Assembly (NCBI GenBank): GCA_019096065.1
Contig: JAGUCH010000002.1
Location: 7,080,501-7,144,500, forward strand
Direction: 5' to 3'
Length of the DNA stretch: 64,000 bases
Source: Paracyclopina nana
Taxonomy: Eukaryota; Arthropoda; Copepoda; Cyclopoida; Cyclopettidae
Shown: piece after piece, positions 46,213-55,016 of the stretch
Numbering within the stretch: the stretch's first letter is position 1
Layout of the letters: each line of letters starts with the position of its first letter
Program-made: the position numbers and the translations under genes
Notes under the pieces: model-generated
Databases searched by the model: none
What the model saw: the letters and a program-made list of their open reading frames with translations, nothing else
What the model was told of the DNA's origin: nothing

Positions 46213-46690
46213 AGTGGGGGCATCACAGGAAAGCGAGGGTCTCACACGAAGCTATGACAACCAAATGAGTGTGAGGCGAAACGCAGTCGGGGCCGACAAG
46301 AGGAACTAAGTAGATCGAGGCGCATTTTAAAGATGCAATTACTTACGTTTTGTACAGGCTCATCGAATTTCTGATCACACTACCAATTCCGCAAGTTGTC
46401 ACCTTTCGGTCTACATTTGTTTTTGTTATTTACTGTTTACATTCACTGTCATTGAGCCGATATTTTTGGGGCTTTTTAGAAATTAATCTGGGTTTTTTTT
46501 ATTGATATGTGGCAAATGTAAATCAAATTTTTTCAAAAGTGGCTAAGAATCCTAAAAATTATTATTTTTAGAGCTTAGCAGCCCAAGATGAAAATAAATC
46601 ATTTTTGTCAACTTGGCGGTGGGTTCACTACATACGGCAGTGAAGCGAAAATCCTTGTATTTTGCTGAGATTAGGCGTGCGCTCGCATCT

Positions 46691-46752
46691 ACCGTACAAT
46701 AATGATCTTTTTTTCATCACATGTGAAGAAATAATATTCATTATTGTACGGT
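46691..46752. repeat. Perfect 15-bp inverted repeat
   Basis: ACCGTACAATAATGA at 46691-46705 pairs with its complement at 46738-46752 around a 32-bp loop. It resembles the smaller foldbacks nearby but shares no sequence with them. Confidence 0.6.
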
Positions 46753-46787
46753 TGGCGACTTGAGAGTTCTTCTTCAATTTAAAAAAA

Positions 46788-46859
46788 GACAACAACGGGA
46801 TTCGAACCTGGGTCTGCTGTGTGTAAGACCTGCACACTACCACTATGCCACCAGAGTAC
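46788..46859 (-). repeat. tRNA-derived relic or SINE head (1)
   Basis: The minus strand carries a box A-like GGTGGCATAGTGGTAG and box B GGTTCGAATCC at tRNA spacing, then a T run that could end Pol III transcription. Acceptor and T stems do not pair properly, so it is not a functional tRNA. Confidence 0.6.
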
Positions 46860-47124
46860 ATCTAAAAACCTCTTCTGCTATGTGATTTAAAAATGCATGA
46901 AAAAGCGCCATCTATTGAAATGACACCGCATTTAGCAGTGACTGATGACTGCTGAGCTCTTGTGTTGCTAACCTCATTATAATGCGCGCGCGCGATTGAC
47001 CGCAAAGTTTTACCTGCAAATGAGCTATCTTTTTTAAGGCCAATTTAATTGATAAATCACTCAATTTATTGCATTTAAAAGTACTATTGGGACTTTTAAC
47101 CCTCACGAAGCTGACAAAAATGTC

Positions 47125-47273
47125 AATACTGTCCTGATGACTCGTCCATATAGGGTTTTTCGCTCATTTGTAGTAAAATTCCAGATCACTCGTGGCTTCG
47201 CCACTCGATGATCTTTCATTTGACTACTCATGAGCGAAAAACCCTATATGGACTCGTCATCAGGACAGTATTG
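47125..47273. repeat. Foldback element, 47-bp arms
   Basis: Left arm 47125-47171 and right arm 47227-47273 are near-perfect inverted copies (CAATACTGTCCTGATGAC at the tips), with a few mismatches including CTCG/CGAG near the tips. The loop contains CACTCGTGGCTTCGCCACTCG, itself a small hairpin, flanked by GATCA/TGATC. Confidence 0.8.
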
Positions 47274-47883
47274 TTACATTTTTTTTGGCCATCGTTCGTT
47301 TGTGTCTAGTTACACTTACAAACGCATAGAGACCTAAATCATAACAATAACATTGACATAGAGTCTTCCACGCGATCTTTATGGGCAAAATTGGTGTGCA
47401 GCCGGAAAAGAAGTAATCATTACCAGAAAGTTCCATTCAGAACTTGTTTGTCTATGGCTTGGCTTTTTCTGTCAGAAATTGTATTTTTGCATAAGATAAA
47501 AAAAATAACACTTTCCTGAGTCAGAATGAGGTACTACTGCAAGCGGATCGTCTGGGGTACAATCTTTTTTTAATTTCGATATTTTCGCTAAATCTTTAAT
47601 TTTTAGCTAGGAGTTAACATCAATTAATATGACCATTCATACCTCTTCTTGTATTTTTTGTTAACTTTGATTTTTCTTAAGAAAAACCAGAATTATGTCT
47701 GCTTTTTTAAGGGTTGTGCACCTGAAAAAAATTGCTCCATTTTGTCAACAAAAAAGTTGTCGCATCCCTTTTCAAACCAGTATTTCCCATATTTTCACAC
47801 TAGATAGCGACAAAATGTTATGATTTGGGTCTCTATTACGCGGAGATAGCGTAATTAATATATGTTTATATCAAGCTGGGGAT

Positions 47884-47969
47884 TATACAGCCTGAGTCGT
47901 CAAATACTTTACACGCTACAAATACTTTTAGATTGAAAGTGTTAAGTATTTGACGACTCAGGCTGTATA
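47884..47969. repeat. Foldback element, about 30-bp arms
   Basis: TATACAGCCTGAGTCGTCAA at 47884 and its inverted copy ending at 47969, with pairing continuing into AATACTT. The spacer is about 25 bp. Confidence 0.8.
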
Positions 47970-48745
47970 GTAGGGGCTTTAAAGAGCTGTGGGAAGATTC
48001 TAAAATGGGAAAACACGAGTACAGCTTTACTAGCTTGAGCCTGTGAGAGAAAATGGGTCACTCTAGTCGCTCATGATCATGGCGACCAACTTAATAAGTT
48101 GGAAAATTTATTAATGTCTTTGGAAATACAAATGCTGGGTTATAAAATACCATGTAGCCCCAAAATAGTCCAGAAACTTATACATAAATATATAAAACTT
48201 ATATATAAAACTGATATATAAATGCTGAGTCGGATCGGTAAACTGAATTATAATGCGAGAAAAATGTATCACAGCATGTAAGAAAATGAACGCTCACCAA
48301 CATGCAAGAAACCAGAGCAGATGATGGAATGAGCATTGCAGCCACAAAATTGAGATATTGCCTTTCAAAGTAGTACATTTTTAAACAGATTTAGTGCGAA
48401 AGATTTTTACGGCATTGAAAGGCAGCGTTTACGTGCATGCTACACTAATTTTAGTTTTTTAAAAGTTGACTTGGGAGCGCACATTTTTAATTTTCTCGTT
48501 CTTTATTCTCTGTACTTTTTTAGCCATACTGCAATTTCTGGAAAAACTGAGTCATTGTCTCTCATAATTGTGCTTCTTTTTTATTCTCCCTTGATTGAAC
48601 CGTTCTCGCCTCAAGCAAGGACTTGAGCTGCAAATTGGACCATTCCCAACTAAACAATGCACAAACTAGTTTTGACTGACAACTCTGCTGCAGCTTATTG
48701 TGCTCGCTCCAATTTGCTCATTTTTTAACTGTGGAATGAGCAAAT

Positions 48746-51700
48746 ATGAAGCAATCAAAACGAAGAAAACTGGCCGTAGCCCTAATATTAGTCACAAACT
48801 TAATTGCGGTTGAGTGTAGTGATTCCATCAAGTTTTCAGCTTATGAAGAAAGTCACGTTGAAACCATTAATAATATGCTACCAGTGAAGTTTGAGTTTAA
48901 AAAGCAAGGCTTTTGGAACCAGCGGGTTGATCGGTACCTGTTTTACTCTGTGGCTCTAACATCAATGAAGAACCCTCTTGTGAAGTAAGCACTTTTTCAT
49001 TACTCTATCTTGCTATCCAGCGCCCATCACTGCATAAGAAAAGCTGCGGGCTGCGTCTTCAACAACTCATATTTTTGTAAAAAGATACTTCCAAGACCCA
49101 CATGTAAAATATAAAGTCTAGAAAAATATACCATTTAGGTGTCCAAGGCAAGGGAGTGGTACTTTTGGGCCAAGAGATGCCTAATATATATTACTATTAG
49201 CTGAGACGGCTGAGCAGTACATAAGCTGCGACCGTATAATTTCCATGATTTTTCATTGTTGTTTGATCTGGAGGAGGATAATGAACATTATGCATCTACA
49301 AGTGGATAATGATCATTACACCTCACTAGATCCTTGCGCCACCTATTTTATTTGAATCAACGAAAAAAAGGAAGGAGGCAGCAAGAATCGAACCCAGGGC
49401 ACCCAGCTAGCACGCCGATGCCCTACCACTGAGCCATTAATTCAATTGTGAAAAAATTGCGTAGGAGCTGGGTCAAATAGCTACTGCAGTAGCAGTAGCA
49501 GTAAGCTGGCGACTACCGACTAGCAAGCGCTGCAACAACATGGCTGAACAGGCCGGCGCGGCATAGTGGCAAGACGCAATGGCAACAGGCGCACTTTGAC
49601 GGCTAGACCGCTGGGTCAGCTTTGATGAGCTCACGCTCGCTATCTGGAATAAAGCGAATCGCAAAATTTAAGGCATATATTGCAAAAATCAAGCCTAAAA
49701 ACTTTCCTAAATTCAATTTTAGCCAATGCTTGAAATGTTGGGGGCCAGCTAATAGTAATAGGATTATACACCTCTAGGCTGTCGGATAACACTCATTATT
49801 TTTTAGTATCTCGTGCCAATCACTCGTTCGCTCCGCTCACTCGTGATCTGTCACTTGATACTAAAAAATAATTCGTGTTATCCTCCAGCCTAGAGGTGTA
49901 TAATCCTATATTTCTATTCTGTAATAAGATATCCTCGTGTTATAATTCAGTTTACCGATCCGACTCAGCTCTTTTATATCACAGCTCTTTCTAATAAAGA
50001 ACTCCATGCTGAATTTAGCATTGGAGTTTCTTTACTTTCTAAGCATTTTGGGGATTATTAAACACTTAATGGCCCTGTAATCAAAATTGAGGGATATAAA
50101 GTATTATATGCCTCTCATATTCCATGGAACTTCTCCAAATTCCAAAGAAGTTATAGCAAAATGGGAAAGGACAACCTAGATTCAAACCTGAGATAGTTGG
50201 TTTAATAGACCAAAGCTCTAACCACTAAGCTATGGAAACTGCCTGTAATATGACTGCTGTTACATGATTATTTCAACATAATTTTAGCCAGATGATGAAA
50301 TCACAAAATTAGTTAAGGCATGTATGGGATTCCAACCTCAGACAGCTGTATCAAGAGCCCAGCGCTCTAACCATTGCACAATTGGAGCACCTCTGAAGAA
50401 ATGTTTTTAAAAGTCTATTTTATTGCTCCCAAACCACAGGATGCTTGCATGTGTGAGCCAGTGATACTCAAATTGCAACTAAAAACCGAGTAGCATTTTA
50501 TAGGGCACGGGAAACACTCAAAAATTGTATTACAGAATACAAAAATGTATGCTCCGAGCAGGGTAACATAAAATAGGGCTGTTAAAAAGCTGACCTCGGA
50601 TTTTAAATAGGATAAACACTCGTAAAATTACAGTCCTTGCAGGCTCGGGTTGTAAAGCTTTACTATGTTTCCCAGTGCCAATGTTGTGAAAACTTCAATT
50701 TCTTGTTGCTGGCTAGTTTTGAAGCTGTTAGATCTTAAAATCTTGTTCTTTAGATCTTAAAACTCAGGTGCTGCTCAAATTATCAACTTAAGATCTTAGT
50801 ACCCAAAAAAGTGTAGGCTTTAAAACCCATTTTTTAGCTCTTATAACCCACCTGTAATTTAGATCCTTAAACCCAGCACATTTTAGGCATAAGTGACGGC
50901 ACCCTCTAAAAGTATTTTTTTCATTTTTTTTACTCATAGCCTTGTTCAGTTGTTCTTACTTCTTACTAGGGTTCTAGAAATTCCTCCGCGACTTCGTTTC
51001 ACTACATGATAGGGAACAATTAGAAAAGCCATATTCCAACTAGCGGCTTTTAAATGGCTGTCAAAAATTTGCTTCCGCTCACTCGTGATCTGTCACTTGA
51101 TACTAAAAAATAATTCGTGTTATCCTCCAGCCTAGATCGAGGTGTATAATCCTACAATACCATCTCGCTTGGCTTTGCTCAAACAATTATGTGCCACATT
51201 TAACTATTACGCGGCAATTGGGCATTGCTCACGGAGTAGTTACATTTTTCCGATGTAGTAAAAAAGATGGCGCAGTGGATACCTCCGATTTTTTTTCAAT
51301 GCCCTTTCAACTAGTTCTTCGCATAATCATTATCATTTGGCTTTTTGACTATTAAAAACGAAATATTTGGCGTTCTTATCAAGCGGCAAAAATCATTACT
51401 ACCAGAGCCTTCGTAAGCAAAGCCCAATTGAGGACACTAATAGACAACAGTATCGTGACAAGCACATGCCATCTACTGACATTTATGCAGGAACAATTGG
51501 GAGTTGAGCTCAAAATCGTGTTTTGCTTTCATGAATTGAGACACTTTTTTATTGCAAATAATTGTTATAAATATTTACTTAACTTTAACTTATGCTCTAG
51601 CATATTGATATTAAGTATCCAATGGTTATTATAGATTTAAAACATATTTTAGCGCTATGAAGGTATGCTTTATTAAGTTCGATTACACTAATGTGCTTGG

Positions 51701-54700
51701 GTCTTTATTTCGAGCTACTGCTCGAGTCGCAAAAACGGGGTAATTCAGTTTTTTTCTCTAACAGCGTCAGCTGAAAACCCCAGCTGTTGCCCATAATGGC
51801 CGCTGGGATCGCTTTAAATTAACGTTATTGTTATGATACTAATGTGAATAGCAGGAATCGTTTAACATGTGGAAAACCTAGTTCTATTTGGTTCCGATAT
51901 CGCAACTGACAAAACGACAACGCAGTCCTTTTTTTGATAGATCTCCAAGTTCTGTCCTATTTCAGGCCGAATGATTTCTCTAGTCATCTCATCAATGGCT
52001 CTTCATCTGTGCACTCGTTGAATTTGGCCTTTTTTACAATGATGGCCCAACAAGCCAGTCAAACGTTGAGAGCTTCTGCCAAAGAGGCTGAATTTTACAT
52101 GACAAGGCAAGGCCAAATGAAAACGGCCTCGGGAGTCATGGCCATTACATCGGGCATACTTGGAATTTTCGGTCTCATTCTCGCTCCATTTGGAGGAATT
52201 GCTCTCACTACGGTCGCCATGAGTATGGGTATTGCTTCTGTGATTACTGCTGTCCCGTCTGCCGTAATTGATATCACCAATGACAATGTCAATCAGCCCC
52301 CAGATTACTATGCACGAATCGCCAACAATCAGATGCAAATGGTGCAACAACAAGGGCTGTTCATGAGCAATTTTCTTGGCACAGCCCATGCTGCCATCAC
52401 AGAAGATGCTTCTCTCCTCACCGAGACTGAAATCGAAGAGATTGAAAAGTTTATGTACATCTACGACATTTACCTGATAGCTGATGACAAGTCCAAGGAT
52501 TTCCACATTCAGGCCAAAACTTGGATCAAGGGCTTCATGGCCTCTCAAGGATCCATCACTGCACTGTCCAAGTCTTTTGAGCTAGGCACTCTCAGAAAAG
52601 GCTATAATTATTTCCTAAATGCCTTGGAGCAGCCGAATACCGTCAATAGAAACAAGGCCCAAAAGTTTGTCGGGTACCTTTTTGACCCCGATTACCACGA
52701 GAAAAATTGGATCTCCGTTCTAGACTTGGAATTCGAGTTCTTGCTTGACCACGAACTAGACGCTGCCCATTATGACGAGTCTCTGAAATTTAGGCAAGAC
52801 ATATTCGAAGATTTGAGTAAGGATGCAGCCAAGGGGCAGAAACTGGCCCAGCAAAAAATCCATGAAAAGGCCATCAAGGCTAATAGTAAAATCCCCAACT
52901 GGGCCAAATCTATAGCGAAGCGAGTCTTCCCCGAATCTGTCAAGAATTGGGCCACTGCCAACAAATCATTGATCAAAGGAGCCCTATTTGCCATCTCCGC
53001 TGCTCTTGACACCATATCTGTAGGATTCGGAATTTATGATGTCATCATCGGAGTAAAAAATCTAGAGGGGTCTGGCACCATTACCGATAGGCTAAGAGAG
53101 CAAGCGGATCTGATCGATCTTAGCCTGCTTGGAATTTTGTCGGTGTACGAGGAATTCACTGGAATCTCCACTAGCCAACTGCTGTCTAACCAGTCTCACC
53201 TCAATGCAGAATTGCTGACAGCAATTGAAATTCACACATGCAACCAATATTGGGGAGGAACTACCTACGGATTGTTTGCAACAATTCAGCAAAATATGTC
53301 AGCTTGCACCACCTTAGATCTGATGGACTTTCAAATCATCCACAGAGGGGAATGGCAAGAGTACAACGGCTTTGTTTTAGGCCAGTGTGGCAGATTTGGA
53401 GTGGACCAATCCAAAGACATTCCAATTGAAATTGTCAATATGGGTACAGATGCACTGTGTTTGGAGCATCTTAACTTGAAAACCAACTTTGCGCCAGTCC
53501 CTCAGTTTTCTTGCCGAGTTCCTTCCAGTGGAGTATGGATAGCTAGTGATTATGACAAAAATTGGAAGTCAATTGAGTATACCAATGCCTTTGACACATA
53601 CTGTACTGTCGTCAGTGGGATCTCTCAACTGAGAATTGTGGTTCCAGATGTGACCAGAGCTGGAACTGACGGTAGCATTCAAATAGAGTTTCATTTTGCA
53701 AAAGGAAAAATGTGCACAACTAGCATCCTTGACAACAAGGGCAATGATCTGGCTACTAACTCGGACAACATTTACCATGCTGATATCCTGGATGAGTGCG
53801 CTACAATGCTGTTGAGGAAAAGTGATTTGATTGAGGGCAACTTTATTGAAGTAAAGGTACGATGGTTAATAGCATTTTTTTTATTAACTCTGTTGACGTC
53901 ACGGAATAAGCTAATTTACCTCCCCTTTTTGCTTTTAGGCCATCAATTTGGGTACAGATGGTCTGACAATTGCAGGGTTAGAATTTTATGCTAATATATT
54001 AGATGAAAATAGGAAATTTAGATGCAACTTGCCTCCTTATGGCTCTCGTATTGATTACAATTCAACCTTGTAAGCATCATATTTAACTACTTCTTAGATT
54101 GGTTCAATTGCTTCAGCTTCTTCTTTTATAGGTTGAATTGCTACCAAGTACAAAGCTCTTTTGATGCCCGATCCATTTATGCTGTTGAGATTCATTCCCA
54201 AACGTATATTGACTATTTGGAACTCAAGATATGCTCGGGGGGAAAATGCTGCATTACTTCAGCATTCAACAATATTTATAGTGGAACTTCCACGCTTTTC
54301 CGAGATGTTCTTTTGAGGGACTGCGATGGGTTTGAGATTGACAACAACGAATACTCAATTCACCCTCTTCATGGCAATGGCCCATTAAAAGCTGTCAGTA
54401 TTTACAGTACAATCTTCAAGCTGATATCGCCCATGGATACATGCTATTCTGAGGATTTTTTCAAGTGCCAGGTAAGCTACTTTCGGATTTTGGAGCCACA
54501 CATTCAATGAAAAGCGGTTAATTGCGTTTTCAGATACCCACTCAATACCAAGTTAGTAGCTTAAAAATTGGTGTTTGTGACGTGGTACATGGTGGTACGG
54601 ACTCCCAGATCTCAGTCAAAATATGCTCCGCTGGGTTGTGTTGCTCCTCCCTTCTGGACAAAACTGGCAATGATTTTGAAAGAGGAGACTGGATGGAATA

Positions 54701-54975
54701 CTCCAACCACGAGCTAAGCTCGGAGTGTAGAGACTTTCCCATATCTACCAACGATGTTCAAATAATGCTCAAGAATGAGGGATCAGACGCACTTTGCATT
54801 GACAAGTAATTCATGCCATCTTTTCCATGTTTTTATCATTCAAAATAAGGTCCCCTTCATTTTTAGGTTTCAAATCAGAAGTGACGGATTGCAGCCCAAA
54901 ATTTTGTCCTGCTATTTACCTCTCACAAACGCATATTGGGTAGAAAATGGCTTTCTTGAAATGACATGTGACTGA
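48746..54975 (+). CDS. Secreted ApoL/colicin-like hairpin protein with Cys-rich GTDG modules
   Basis: Join 48746-48984, 51966-53856, 53939-54069, 54132-54471, 54534-54805, 54867-54975; every phase agrees, 993 aa. The signal peptide spans residues 1-25 (KRRKLAVALILVTNLIAVEC). Residues 80-130 are helical. About 132-185 form a Gly/Ala-rich hydrophobic hairpin (SGILGIFGLILAPFGGIALT, then MSMGIASVITAVPSAVIDIT), the pattern of the apolipoprotein-L/colicin-type membrane-inserting hairpin. A long helical region follows, with a second hydrophobic segment near 412-440 (IKGALFAISAALDTISVGFG). From about 510 to 993 there are four Cys-rich beta modules with recurring GTDG-x-I...C-x-x-LD-x-x-GND and N-x-GTD-x-L, distantly PLAT-like. 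No family name is known to me. A membrane-active, perhaps pore-forming, extracellular or venom/immune role is inferred only. The first intron is 3 kb; its removal is supported by phase and by an acceptor CTATTTCAG. Confidence 0.78.
49372..49440 (-). repeat. tRNA-derived relic (2), tRNA-Ala-like
   Basis: The minus strand reads ATGGCTCAGTGGTAGGGC (box A), GTGCTAGC around an Ala-type AGC anticodon position, and GGGTTCGATTC (box B), then a T run. Stems are mispaired. Confidence 0.62.
49759..49908. repeat. Foldback element, about 52-bp arms
   Basis: Left arm 49759-49810 (TAGGATTATACACCTCTAGG...) and right arm 49857-49908 are inverted copies with a few mismatches. The loop carries TCACTCGTTCGCTCCGCTCA and CTCGTGATC, related to the loop of the foldback at 47125-47273. 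Confidence 0.85.
50170..50240 (-). repeat. tRNA-derived relic (3), tRNA-Asn(AUU)-like arm
   Basis: The minus strand has CATAGCTTAGTGGTTAGAGC (box A), a perfect 5-bp anticodon stem TTGGT/ACCAA around loop CTATTAA (anticodon ATT), and GGTTTGAATC (box B). The acceptor stem fails, so function is unlikely. Confidence 0.6.
50318..50390 (-). repeat. tRNA-derived relic (4), tRNA-Gln-like
   Basis: The minus strand has TTGTGCAATGGTTAGAGC (box A), GCTGGGCTCTTGATACAGC resembling the tRNA-Gln(UUG) anticodon arm, and GAGGTTGGAATCC (degraded box B). Confidence 0.58.
51073..51155. repeat. Half copy of the 49759-49908 foldback
   Basis: Nearly identical to the loop and right arm of that element, from CCGCTCACTCGTGATCTGTC to GTGTATAATCCTA, but with a 4-bp insertion (TCGA) in the arm and no left arm. 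Confidence 0.85.
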
Positions 54976-54980
54976 ATAAA
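54975..54980 (+). terminator. Polyadenylation signal overlapping the stop codon
   Basis: AATAAA begins on the last base of the TGA stop codon of the secreted hairpin gene. The next gene ends, on the other strand, 41 bp further on. Confidence 0.6.
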
Positions 54981-55016
54981 ATGTTGTAATTCAGCAAGTT
55001 ATAATTTATTATCATA

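Larger units (their letters stand above)
45205..48745. other. intergenic, repeat-rich
   Basis: Holds a purine-rich minisatellite, a tRNA-derived relic and three inverted-repeat foldbacks annotated separately. No protein gene is supported; the long frame at 45898-46257 is only the translation of the minisatellite. Confidence 0.55.
48224..49969. repeat. Widely spaced 30-bp inverted repeat flanking exon 1 of the secreted gene
   Basis: GCTGAGTCGGATCGGTAAAC... at 48224-48253 is perfectly matched in inverse at 49940-49969, with looser similarity on both sides. The two copies lie either side of the first coding exon at 48746-48984. They are probably two separate insertions of one short element family in opposite orientation. 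Confidence 0.7.
48985..51965. other. first intron of the secreted hairpin gene, repeat-filled
   Basis: About 3 kb with three tRNA-derived relics, one complete and one partial foldback element of the same family, and half of a spaced inverted repeat. No coding sequence is supported. Other introns of this gene are about 60-80 bp. Confidence 0.6.

Noticed and set aside
45898-46257. A Lys/Gly-rich 119-residue frame
   Set aside because: It is the translation of a degenerate minisatellite without codon bias or homology.
47131-47170. CTGATGA in the foldback arms as a hammerhead ribozyme core
   Set aside because: No GAAA box or cleavage-site helix is placed correctly; the motif follows from the palindromic arm sequence.
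50170-50240. A functional tRNA-Asn gene
   Set aside because: The anticodon arm pairs perfectly but the acceptor and T stems do not, and there is no clear Pol III terminator.
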